This document shows, piece by piece, positions 37,701 to 47,089 of a DNA stretch of 64,000 nt. The stretch is taken from contig NW_027248941.1 of assembly GCF_036711975.1 (NCBI RefSeq), forward strand, positions 3,100,001-3,164,000, given 5' to 3'. The notes beneath the pieces were generated by a model. That model made no database searches. It worked only from the letters and a program-made list of their open reading frames with translations, and had not been told where the DNA came from. This DNA comes from Onthophagus taurus. Lineage: Eukaryota > Arthropoda > Insecta > Coleoptera > Scarabaeidae. A program made the position numbers and the translations under genes. Every line of letters starts with the position of its first letter. Position 1 is the stretch's first letter.

Positions 37701-40700
37701 TGGCTCATTTCACCGACCAAAATTGGCGCTTTTACACCGAGCAAGAAGACAATTTCGCTTTGGGATTTAAAAATAAACGGATGCATTGGCCTCGCGGGAA
37801 AGGAATCGGGGGATCATCACTTTTAAATTACATGGTGTTCTCGAGGGGTGCTATTTATGATTACGACCGTTGGGGATCGTTAGGTAACCCTGGGTGGAGC
37901 TACAAAGAGTTATTACCATATTTTAAAAAAATGGAAAGATGTAAAATCGGGGTTAAAGACGATGAAGTTCGAGGGAAACAAGGAGAGCTTCACGTTGAAG
38001 ATTCGAAACATCGCACGAAAGGGGTCGAAATTTTCTTGGAGGCTGCTAAAGCCTCGGGGTATAAGTACGTCGATTACAACGGGAAAGAACACGTTGGGGT
38101 TTCTTACGTTCAATCAACCACGAAAGACGGGTTGAGGTGTTCCGGGGAGCGCTGTTTCATTCGCAACGCTAAAAACCGCGACAACTTAACGATTCGCACA
38201 AAGAGCCACGTCACCAAAGTCATTATCGATGAAAACAAGAAAGCTAAAGGAGTCGAATTCGTTAAGAACGGAAAAACTTACAAAGTTTTCGCCAAAAAGG
38301 AAGTTATTTTATGCGCGGGCGTTATCAACTCTGCGCATCTTTTAATGTTAAGCGGGGTGGGGCTAAAATCTGAGTTGGAAAGGTTTGGAATTGAGGTGAA
38401 ACAAGATTTACCCGTCGGAAAAAAGATTTATGATCATCCCGCTTATTGGGGATTAACATTTACGGTTAACGAAAAATTAGATGTTGATAGAGCCAAGTTA
38501 TTCGACGACGAAACTTATATCAACTTATATAATAAAGGTAAATAAAAAATTAATTTCAATTATATCAAATTATAACGACTTCGGCATTGTTTTGATATTA
38601 AATGGGGTGGGGTTAAAATCTGAGTTGGAAAAGTAGGATCACCTTGCTTATTGGGGATTAACATTAACAATTTTCAGAATTGGTGAAAAATTGGACGTTG
38701 ATAAAATTTACATCAACTTTTATATGATAAAAGTAAACAAAAAACAATTTAAAAATAGAAATGTTTTGATGACTTTATTAACCCATTTATCATAACAAAA
38801 CCCGTACAGATGTCCCTTTGCAATAAAACATGTAATTTCTAATTAAAATTTATCATCTCACAAACAAACAAACTCGACAAAGATAAATCACCCAATTTCA
38901 ACATCATTTTTATTTATTTTAGGAACTGGGTCTCTGCATAACACCGGGGGTTTAGAAGGAGTCGTTTTTTCAACAACAACCGCCACAACCCACAAGAATT
39001 TATCTGATATTGAAATTCTATATTGGTCAACTCATTTGGGGTCCCAAAACGATTACGGATTAGGAGCCTCGATGGAATTATCGCCCGAAATTTACAACAA
39101 AATCTATTTACCATTAAAAAATAAAAACATATTGAGCGCATTCCCCATCCTAATGCGCCCAGAATCTTATGGACGCCTCGAATTGCGCTCCAAAGATCCG
39201 TTTAAATACCCAAAAATTTACGGCGGATATTTCACCGATCCCAAAGGGGTAGATATGAAAACGATGATCGCTGGAATTCGCGAAACAATCCGCATATTCA
39301 CCGCGGAACCTTTCCAAAAATACGACGTAAAAGTCGTTGATACGAAAATACCCGGTTGTGAGGAGTTTTTGTATGACACCGATCAATATTGGGAGTGCGC
39401 CGTGAGGCATTTAACTTCGACTCTTTACCATCACACGACAACGTGCAAAATGGGGCCGAAAAATGACCCGGAAGCCGTGGTTGATCACCGATTGAGAGTT
39501 TATGGGATTGAGAATTTGAGAGTTGCAGATACGAGCGTTATTCCGGTACAAATAACCGGGCACACTAACGTTCCTGCTTATTTGGTGGGCGAAAAAGCAG
39601 CGGCTTTAATTATTGAGGATCATATCGAGAAGGATAACTTAAAAGTTGAGCTTTAATTTTTTTCTTAATTATAAAAATTAATCAATTTAATTTTATAATA
39701 AATTAAAAAATTATATGAAAAATGTTGGCATTTTTTTTGTCATCGATTCCCGAAAACGAATAATTGACATAAACTAACATTTTTAAACAAAAAAAATCTT
39801 TAAAAATTGAAGACCAAAGTTAATTATAATTAAATTCAATGATAACAATCGTTCTTGAACCCAAAAAATTAGCTCCAAATAACGACTCCTTTTCGGCGAG
39901 TAAATTTCGAAGCGTTAAAGGTTATTTTTTGTTCATTCTAACGAATTAAGTTTTATTCAATTGACCATCCGCGCTAACAGACAAGGCTAAACACAAGCCA
40001 AGTTCTTGCTTTAATTGTACCCAAAGAACCTTCAAATAGAGGAGAGAACCACCCAGATTTTGCCCCCTACCTCAAGAATATTCTAATTTTTCCGAGAGAT
40101 TGTAATGAGAGTATATATATATAGGGGATACAAAGGTGTGGACCTGTATTAACATTTTGTGAGTGAAGTGAGAGTGCTAAAAAAGAGAAAAAGTAGTTTT
40201 AATTTAATGTAAGTAAAGAATTTTTAATAATCCGAGTTATTTTGATGCAGTTTAAACAAAGACAATGATTGCCTCACCTTAAACAACATTTCTTTCTTTT
40301 CTCTTTTCCCGTTTAGAAACATGCAATAAACACCACACGTTTTTGTTTAAGGTTACAAGTAAAAGTACGCATTTAATTTACATAATTAAATCATTTCTCG
40401 TTTAATACTAGGTCAAGAGTTGTCTTATAGCTATTTTTATTACCTTTTCTGTATCGATTGTGTATCAAGGACAATTTTTATTTTACTTTCTTTATCTTTC
40501 AGAAAATGCGATTACTCCTTTTAATACCATCGATAATTCTTTTAACGACACAAATCGATGCATCACCTTTCGAATTAACAGACAAATACATCAAAGACTT
40601 TGAAGATGGTATTCAGCACTTAAAAAACGTCTCGTTAACCACCAAATTACAAGAAGGATCTTTTGATCCGAAATTATACGACGAAGAAGCTGCGTTAAAA

Positions 40701-43700
40701 GGTTTTGTATTGATTTTGTGAATTTGAATCGAATATTAATAAATAATTATTATTAAAATTTCCTATATGGTTAATAAATCAATTTAGTAACTTCTTTCGT
40801 TAATTAATTAAACGAAAAATAAAATAAAAAATTAATCAATAATAAAAAAAATTAATTAATTTAAAATAATAATTTTTTTGTAATTCGCTACGGTAATGGA
40901 AGCTATAACAGTACTCAAACGGGTGCTGTAATGAGACTCCTTACAGCATCCGATGCTGTAATGAGATTTTAGTAACATTTTATGGAACCAGTTCAAGTTG
41001 GTGACATTGGGTCATTAATTTTTCTAGTTGTCAATGTGACAATTTTTGTCTATGGATGTTTAAACACGTTCTTAGCATCGAATACAAAGTCCACAATGAT
41101 GAGGACATTGACTCTGAGCAATTTCTCTTATTTTGGGAGGTGTACATGAAACATTTTTTTCAGGTGAATATATTTTGTGTTTTGACAGTTTCTAATTGTC
41201 AATTCAAAGTTTCTATTTTCAAGTGTTCCGGTGTTACCAACTGCTACATACCTATTTCCCTACATTGCCAAAATTTACTTTATTTTTGTTAAAAAAAAGT
41301 ATAAAAACGCGAATTACAAAAAATAGCATAAAAAACACGTTTCATAAGACTTAAAGCACTCATTCATTAAAAAACTCGTGGCTTCGCCACTCGTTTTTCA
41401 ACTTGAATTCGTGCATTTATACTATTTCAATCACTGCGTTTGCAACTTAAAATTGCAACTCTAAAAAGTAACCAGATAAAAATGATGTAACTGGATGTGA
41501 CTAAAATTAGTTTTTAATTACGATTTATTTAAACAAAAATTGCTTTTAATCGATTTTCGATTTAAATTGAAATGAAAATAATTAATTTTTTAGACTGTAG
41601 AAGAAAATGTTGACGGAAAACTTATTTTCCTCTTCGTATCTAGAGAAATTTGGTTTATTGAACCATAACCTCAAAAAAAAATTAACTTAATAATTTTAAT
41701 AATTTATGTTTTAGAAGCTGAAAATGTTGATTTTATTATAATCGGTGGTGGAACCTCTGGAGCCGTTATAGCTAATCGTTTATCGGAAGTCCCAGAATGG
41801 AAAGTTTTATTATTAGAATCCGGAGCTCCGGAAACTCCATACAGTCAAATCCCTGCGATAACCGATATATTATTAAACACCCCTTACAATTGGGGATACA
41901 AAACCGAGCCTCAAGAAAAAGCTTGTATTGGATCAATCGATGATCGGTGCTCATTACGTACTGGAAGAGCCATGGGAGGAACAAGTTCTATTAATCGGAT
42001 GGTGTACACCCGAGGCAATGCTATTGACTACGACACATGGGCTGATAATGGAAACGATGGGTGGTGCTACAACGATGTAATGCCAACATTTAAAAAATCC
42101 GAAAATGCCCAATTACATCAATTCGACCGAAAACATCACAGCCAAGGTGGTTTATTGAATGTAGAAGAACCAAAACATGAATCGTTAATTCGTGAGGCAT
42201 TCTTAAAAGGAGGTGAAGAGTTGGGTTATAAAATTATTGATTACAACGGAGACGAACAATTAGGTTTTGCAACACCACAACAATTAACGGTGAAAGGAAA
42301 AAGGAGTAGCGTATCAAGGAGTTATTTAGAAACGAGTAAAAATCGCAAAAATTTAAGTATTCGACCTTTTAGCCACGTCGTCGATATCTTAATAACACCC
42401 CACACTAAAAATGCAAGCGGGGTTAAATACATTCATCGTGGTAAAATGTTCATTGCAAACAATGCTAAAGAAGTAATCGTAGCCGGTGGGGCGATAAACA
42501 GCCCTCAATTATTAATGTTATCCGGAATTGGGAAAAAAGAAGCTTTGAAACACATTGGAATTGAACAAATTCATGAACTCCCCGTTGGGGAGAATTTAAA
42601 AGATCATATTGCGTATGTTGGACTAAATTTTGTAAGCAACGAAACTCTTTCCAAATCAAAAAGTGATCACGACGAAGATTTAATTCACTGGTTAAAAGAT
42701 GGATCAGGTCCTTTATCGAAAATTGGAATCGAAGGCTTAGCTTTTATTAAAACAGAAATTTCAAAGGTTAAAAAAGACCATCCAGATATCGAGTTAATTT
42801 TAATCCCCCACGGATTTAATATCGGTTATGAAAAAATCAAAAATGAATATGGTTTAGCTAAAAATGTTTACGATGCGATTTATAAACCCAACGAAAATCA
42901 TAAAGGTTTCACAATTTTAGTCGCTTTACCTCATCCAAAATCAACGGGATCTGTTTCATTACGCACTAAAGATCCATTTAATTACCCGATAATCAACGGA
43001 AATTATTACACCGATCCCGATCACGAAGATCTTTCAACAATGATTGCCGGAATTCGTAAAGCGTTGGCTTTAACGAAAACGGAAGCATTTAAAAAATTAA
43101 ACGTCCACTTAAACGAACATCGATTAACAGCTTGCGAAAAATTCGAGCATTTATCCGATGATGATTTAAAATGTTCAATTCGCCACTTAACTATAAGTTT
43201 GGGCGATCCGTGTGGCACAAATAAAATGGGGCCTAAAACCGATAAAAACGCGGTTGTTGACCATGAATTAAAAGTCCATGGAATTGAAAATTTAAGAGTT
43301 GCCGATGCTAGTGTTATTCCAAACACTTTAACCGGACATATGACTGCGCCCGAAGTTATGATTGGCGAAAAAGCAGCTGATATTATCAAAAAACATTGGC
43401 ACTAAAAAATAGTTTTATATAATTATTCTTTTTAATTGTAATTTTATCGAAATGTATAATAAATAGTATAACCTCACATTTTGACGTTTTGACTTTATTA
43501 TGGATGAGAATTATTTCGTTGCTTAGTGATGCAAATCCGGCAACTTAAAATTTTTGGATTCACATCAAATTATTTCCAATCATTTTCTAAAAATAAGTGC
43601 AATCGTAATAAATTCCATCAATAATTTATATCTAAGACAGATTAATGTGGATATCTTTAAGATTAAGAATGCCAAATTTACACCTATAAAGATTTTATCT

Positions 43701-44070
43701 TATTGTTAGTTATTTTCTTATCATGAATTGGTATGAATCACCATAAAAAGTAACCAGATTTTAACAATTAACTTCTTTTAATCTTTATTAACCCATTTAA
43801 AAAAAATCGATAAATTTCTACTTGATTCAACACATAACACACAATGAGACTTGCGATCCACTTCAAAAAAAAATCAATTTTTGCTTCTATAAATAAACAG
43901 TAACCTAAATTCTTCTGCTAATTAGTAACTTTTTACGATTAAAACCGGGCGTTGACTTTTATTATCGATAAAAATAAACAATTCAAGAAAACTTGTAAAA
44001 ACTTGGCAATGGGGCACTAACCTGATACGATGAGAGCCTCATTGGGTCCGACGGTGTGAATGTTGCCCAT
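28786..44070 (-). CDS. Flo2: Flotillin-2 (lipid-raft scaffold)
   Basis: Five coding exons: 44022-44070, 30223-30519, 29517-29869, 29210-29431, 28786-29157; spliced length 430 aa (family 425-430). Exon 1 encodes MGNIHTVGPNEALIVS; exon 2 begins GGCCGS. Gly2 is a myristoylation site and Cys19/Cys20 are the conserved palmitoylation cysteines, while the Cys4 of vertebrate flotillin-2 is Ile here. The SPFH/PHB domain spans about residues 1-200 (GGWAWAWW, FLGKTVNEIK, DRDQFAALVREVAAPDVGRM), followed by the flotillin coiled coil with EA repeats (QSAKAEAEKIRLIGEAEA, GKADAERM) and the C-terminal LTGVDLSKV. It scaffolds membrane microdomains at the inner leaflet. Intron 1 (30520-44021) is 13.5 kb and contains four GMC oxidoreductase genes on the plus strand. 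The promoter is shared with Pp4. Confidence 0.95.
30790..30796 (+). promoter_or_regulatory. TATA box of GMC gene 1
   Basis: TATAAAA 208 bases before the ATG; the leader probably has an intron, since TTGATTTTAG precedes the ATG at 30998. Confidence 0.45.
30998..33632 (+). CDS. GMC oxidoreductase 1 (glucose dehydrogenase-like, secreted)
   Basis: Three exons: 30998-31187, 31245-31919, 32563-33632; spliced length 644 aa. The N-terminus (IFTYLYLIVLINIVKG) is a signal peptide. FAD-binding GSGSGGS follows YDFIIIG; GMC signature 1 is RVLGGTTLINYMIHIRG and signature 2 is GALSSPQILMLSGIGP. The active-site pair is intact: the His in LHHQISTCRMG and the His in TAHTNIPTYMIGEK. This predicts an extracellular FAD-dependent dehydrogenase or oxidase acting on a sugar, alcohol or sterol; insect members of this cluster include glucose dehydrogenase and enzymes tied to cuticle, immunity and ecdysone metabolism. 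The substrate cannot be told from sequence. All introns are phase 1. Confidence 0.92.
32241..32317 (-). repeat. tRNA-like fragment (decayed tRNA or SINE head)
   Basis: On the minus strand, GGTAGTATAGAGG resembles an A box and GGTTCAAATCC is a perfect B box, with 41 bases between the two motifs. The acceptor stem does not pair and the T-arm has mismatches, so it is not a functional tRNA. It lies in intron 2 of GMC gene 1. A separate 62-bp hairpin follows at 32450-32511. Confidence 0.35.
33925..33933 (-). promoter_or_regulatory. AGATGGCGC motif, CTCF-like core
   Basis: GTGGCGCCATCTG, read on the minus strand as CAGATGGCGCCAC, matches the core of CTCF binding sites. It lies between GMC genes 1 and 2. 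The same core recurs at 15909, 16221, 25124 and 44225. Confidence 0.35.
33983..36387 (+). CDS. GMC oxidoreductase 2, divergent, probably catalytically dead
   Basis: Exon 2 (34853-36387) has 511 open codons and starts SYDFIIVGGGTSGSLIAERL, with signature 1 KGLGGSSILSNGVF and signature 2 GALNTPKILMLSGIGA. Exon 1 ends at 34175 (donor GTAAAT, same phase 1 as in the other three genes) and reads through NPENYLIQARNKLKYLEATQ, but it has no in-frame ATG. An upstream stop at 33968 means the frame must start in an unseen exon, or the start was lost. The catalytic His is Asp (SHDYSSTC, compare LHHQISTC in gene 1); the second His (SGHNQ) is kept. The region between the FAD domain and the middle is shorter than in its neighbours. 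A long intact frame with altered active site suggests a non-enzymatic paralog or a young pseudogene. Confidence 0.8.
34291..34830. repeat. Dispersed repeat in intron 1 of GMC gene 2
   Basis: The stretch begins ACAGGGTGGTTCAAATTCGA, a sequence style typical of insect DNA-transposon ends. It ends with CTCATATTAAAGGATTTTTA (34784-34813), which recurs almost unchanged near 55620 and 55945. No coding capacity that I trust. Confidence 0.4.
36704..36714 (+). promoter_or_regulatory. TATA box of GMC gene 3
   Basis: CTATATAAAAG, about 60 bases before the ATG at 36773; the predicted transcription start is near 36735-36745. Confidence 0.65.
36773..39656 (+). CDS. GMC oxidoreductase 3 (glucose dehydrogenase-like, secreted)
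   Basis: Three exons: 36773-36956, 37554-38537, 38923-39656; spliced length 633 aa. Signal peptide (RVYFAVLLVLQLAVFINA). FAD loop GSGSGGSSLINRL; signature 1 KGIGGSSLLNYMVFSRG; signature 2 region GVINSAHLLMLSGVGL. Both active-site His residues are present (LYHHTTTCKMG and TGHTNVPAYLVGEK), so it should be an active flavoenzyme. The first ATG inside the TATA-driven leader was chosen; a GTG 27 bases earlier is in frame but has no support. Intron 1 holds a palindrome with an X-box (37028-37058). Intron 2 holds a decayed copy of the end of exon 2. Confidence 0.93.
37028..37058. promoter_or_regulatory. Palindrome containing a perfect X-box in GMC3 intron 1
   Basis: TTGGCAACCAAC and GTTGGTTGCCA are inverted copies around ATT; the right arm runs on as GTTGCCATAGCAAC (37045-37058), a full X-box consensus. 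It may be an enhancer for an RFX factor or simply a small foldback. Confidence 0.4.
38595..38740 (+). pseudogene. Decayed duplicate of the end of GMC3 exon 2
   Basis: AATGGGGTGGGGTTAAAATC, then TGAGTTGGAAAAG, CTTATTGGGGATTAACATT and ACATCAACTTTTATATGATAA repeat, in order, the sequence of 38350-38540 with internal deletions and a stop. It lies in intron 2 directly after the exon it copies, so it came from a small tandem duplication. Confidence 0.75.
40112..40124 (+). promoter_or_regulatory. TATA box of GMC gene 4
   Basis: TATATATATATAG, followed by a likely non-coding first exon (about 40145-40208) that ends in the strong donor GTAAGTAAAG; the leader intron ends in CTTTCAG at 40502, just before the ATG. 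Confidence 0.6.
40506..43405 (+). CDS. GMC oxidoreductase 4, active-site His replaced
   Basis: Two coding exons: 40506-40701 (weak donor GTTTTG) and 41715-43405; spliced length 628 aa. Signal peptide (RLLLLIPSIILLTTQIDA). FAD loop GGGTSGAVIANRL; signature 1 RAMGGTSSINRMVYTRG; signature 2 GAINSPQLLMLSGIGK. At the catalytic position the sequence is SLGDPCGTNKMG, with Asp where active members have His and Asn for the following Cys; the second His (TGHMTAP) remains. Full length and an open frame argue for a selected but possibly non-oxidising protein. It is the last gene of the cluster, 0.6 kb from flotillin-2 exon 1. Confidence 0.92.
40874..41323. mobile_element. Candidate MITE in the intron of GMC gene 4
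   Basis: TTTTTTGTAATTCGC (40874-40888) and its exact complement (41309-41323) bound 450 bp with no credible gene. Inside are two copies of TGCTGTAATGAGA. A small hairpin lies just outside at about 41386. Confidence 0.45.
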
Positions 44071-44707
44071 TTTTCTGACTTAAAACAGTTTCTGGAACAC
44101 TTTTGGTCACTACAACATACAAAAAACGATTAGATTTACGGGAAAATCAGCCAAAAATGCCGAAAAAACCGTACGTAAACACAACCTAGTGGTTGTAAAT
44201 TATCTTATTTTACTACTACAAAAAAGATGGCGCTAGTATCCTGGTAAAATCATTTATAAATCAAACTGAATGTTATTAATTATTAATTTAAACACCAAAA
44301 TTAATTAAAATAAAAAAAAAATTATAATTAACTTTTAGTTAATAAATAAAAATGATTTTAATTCCTAACAAAAATTATTTCAAACGTAACGTTAACTGAC
44401 ATCTTTCCATTAAAATTAGTCTGAGGGGTCCGAAGCAGTCTGAAGTTAGCAGTAATTTTTGTGACGTTTTGTGTTACCTCTAAATATTCCCCAAAAATCA
44501 CGATTTTCCACTTGAAAAATCATTAAAAGATACTAAATTTTCGTCAATAACTCCGTAACAAAACAGTAATCCATTTAAAATCACCCCAAGTGAAACAAAA
44601 CCCATAAAAAAATAACGTACCAAAGATCCGCCCCAAACATAACCTCACTTTCACTTCATAACCCATCGGGAAACAATTATTTCGATTTAATTTGGAAGGC
44701 ACATAAG
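44071..44707. promoter_or_regulatory. Divergent promoter region, flotillin-2 / Pp4
   Basis: 637 bases between opposite start codons. It includes AGATGGCGC at 44225-44233. No TATA box and no coding frame, as expected for housekeeping genes. Confidence 0.55.
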
Positions 44708-45840
44708 ATGACTGATACAAGCGATTTAGATCGACAAATCGAACAGTTAAAAAGATGCGAAATTATTCGTGAAGCGGAAGTTAAAGCTTTATGTGCTAAA
44801 GCACGGGAAATTTTAGTCGAGGAAAGTAATGTTCAACGTGTTGATTCACCTGTAACGGTATTGTTTTATTTTATCAACCAAGTCATCGCTTTTTAATGAA
44901 ACATCTAATTCTATAGGTTTGTGGAGATATACATGGGCAATTTTACGATTTGAAAGAATTATTTAAAGTCGGAGGAGATGTTCCGGAAACTAATTATTTA
45001 TTTATGGGGGATTTCGTTGATAGAGGTTTTTATAGCGTTGAGACGTTCTTATTACTATTGGCATTAAAGGTAATTAAATACTTAAAAAATAATGTTGGGA
45101 AATTTTTAATAAATATTCTAGGTTAGATATCCAGATCGTATAACTTTAATAAGAGGCAACCACGAATCAAGACAAATCACTCAAGTTTATGGTTTTTACG
45201 ATGAGTGTTTAAGAAAATATGGGTCAATCACTGTTTGGAGATATTGCACAGAAATTTTTGATTATTTATCTTTATCCGCGATTATTGATGGAAAGATTTT
45301 TTGCGTTCACGGTGGGTTGTCTCCTTCGATACAAACGTTAGATCAAATTAGAACGATCGATCGTAAACAAGAGGTACCTCACGATGGTCCGATGTGTGAC
45401 TTATTATGGAGTGATCCTGAAGGTTAATAAACAAAAAAAGATTAATCAATTTTAAAAAAATTAATTTTTAGATACGCAAGGTTGGGGTGTTTCACCTCGC
45501 GGTGCTGGATATTTATTTGGATCGGATGTTGTGGCTCAATTTAATGCTGCCAACGATATTGATATGATATGCAGAGCTCATCAGTTGGTTATGGAAGGTT
45601 ATAAATGGCATTTTAATGAGACTGTTTTGACTGTTTGGTCAGCTCCAAATTATTGTTATCGGTAATTTAATTTAATTCAAAATATAACCTCTATTAAAAA
45701 AAACTTTTAGGTGTGGAAATGTGGCTGCTATTCTTGAATTAAACGAGCATTTACAAAGAGATTTTACAATATTTGAGGCTGCCCCCCAAGAAACGAGGGG
45801 AGTTCCATCGAAGAAACCTCAAGCGGACTATTTCCTTTAG
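44708..45840 (+). CDS. Pp4: Protein phosphatase 4 catalytic subunit
   Basis: Five exons: 44708-44857, 44917-45069, 45122-45422, 45472-45661, 45711-45840; spliced length 307 aa, identical to PP4C in other animals. It starts [20 protein letters not shown]. Metal-binding and catalytic motifs of PPP phosphatases are all present: GDIHGQ, GDFVDRG, RGNHESR, HGG. It ends with the methylatable tail YFL. PP4C is the Mn/Fe-dependent Ser/Thr phosphatase acting in centrosome maturation, DNA repair and histone H2A dephosphorylation, with R2/R3-type regulatory partners. The introns are only 49-60 bases long. Confidence 0.97.
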
Positions 45841-46700
45841 AAAGTTAACCTAAAGATTATTATTATTAAAAAAAGAAATCATGAAAGTTAAAAAGCAAAT
45901 TTTGGTTAAATTTTTTTGGGAAAAATTAATAATAATAATTTTATTACCGTATATTTTGTATTAATAGTTTGTAAGTTTTGCGTTTCTTTTTTGTCGTTTT
46001 CTCTCTTTGCGAAGGATTATAGATAAAGAGATTAATTTATATGAGTAAAATAAGAAGTAGGAGCCGCTAAAATTCAGTCAATACTGCCACAAGAATTAAA
46101 TAAGTTGAGAAATCTCCAGTAAATGATGAATATACATGATACATGAAAAAATATTAATAAGCGGATGGAAACATGTAAAATCCGGCGATTGTACAGTTAA
46201 GTTTAGTTAGTTAGGTGTTTATTATCGAATTTTGTATCTTAAATAAATTTCTTAAACTCAAAATTGTTTTGTTAATTTTTCTTTAAAGTTGTCTAATAAT
46301 TCGTTTTATATTTTAAGTAAAATAAATCTCTCAGAAAAGCTTAACAACATTTTTCTATTTGTTTGGTCTTTGAATCAATCAAGAGTGCCTAGCCAGGAAG
46401 ATTGTGTATTTATTTTTGATTGTACAGGTATTATGTTCAATAAAAAGCAAGCGATCTTGGGTGTAATTTCTTTGACGCTGAAGATTGATCTTTTTTGCAG
46501 TATGAGTTTCCTTGAATATTTTTCAATATTTATAGATGCACTCTTTTATTCTAATTATATTGACCGGAACATACCTACAGATATATTAATCTTTAATAGT
46601 TTAATTAATTGTTCATTTTCAAACTTTTTTAATTCCATAAAAAAAAATTACAATTGATGATTTCATCGTCTTTTATCCTTGTCTGTGTCTACTACGCAAC
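45841..46700. other. Pp4 3' UTR and spacer
   Basis: AATAAA-like signals occur near 46244. A 122-codon open frame at 46289-46657 is rich in Ile/Phe/Asn/Ser, starts at TTG and resembles no family, so I do not call it. A GC-rich segment begins at about 46690. Confidence 0.5.
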
Positions 46701-46785
46701 GTAACTGCGCATCACAAGCTGGCTGGCCGCGTGGTGGGGCCCCCTCGCGTCGGCCCCCAACAGCAACAGCACCCGATCATCATCT

Positions 46786-47089
46786 CACGTGACCCAACCA
46801 ACATCAGCAGAGTGCACAACAACGCCGCAAAGAAACAACTACGACACACGTGTTAAAAAACACACAAAAAGTTTTGCGTCGTCCCCAAAACGGGGGGGAC
46901 ATAAATTTTCTTATAATAACAAAATAAAATTTTCGTTAAATGAATTAAAATTGGTGTGTTTGTTTTTTTCGTAGCCGATCAAATACAGTGGCGTGGAAAA
47001 TTTATTTTCTCTCATCGATGGGTGTGATCGCGACGTGACGTCACGCGCGCAATACACCTCCCATTGGTCGATACGCCACGGCACACGTG
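46786..47089. promoter_or_regulatory. Mnt promoter region with three CACGTG E-boxes and a CRE
   Basis: CACGTG occurs at 46786-46791, 46847-46852 and 47084-47089, and TGACGTCA at 47036-47043; a fourth CACGTG lies at 47782-47787 in the first intron. The stretch is locally GC-rich in an AT-rich window. A likely non-coding first exon ends at 47334 with donor GTAAGTCG. Mnt-Max dimers bind CACGTG, so feedback on its own promoter is plausible. Confidence 0.6.

Noticed and set aside
46289-46657. 122-codon plus-strand frame after Pp4
   Set aside because: Starts at TTG, AT-driven composition, no domain and no splice or promoter context.
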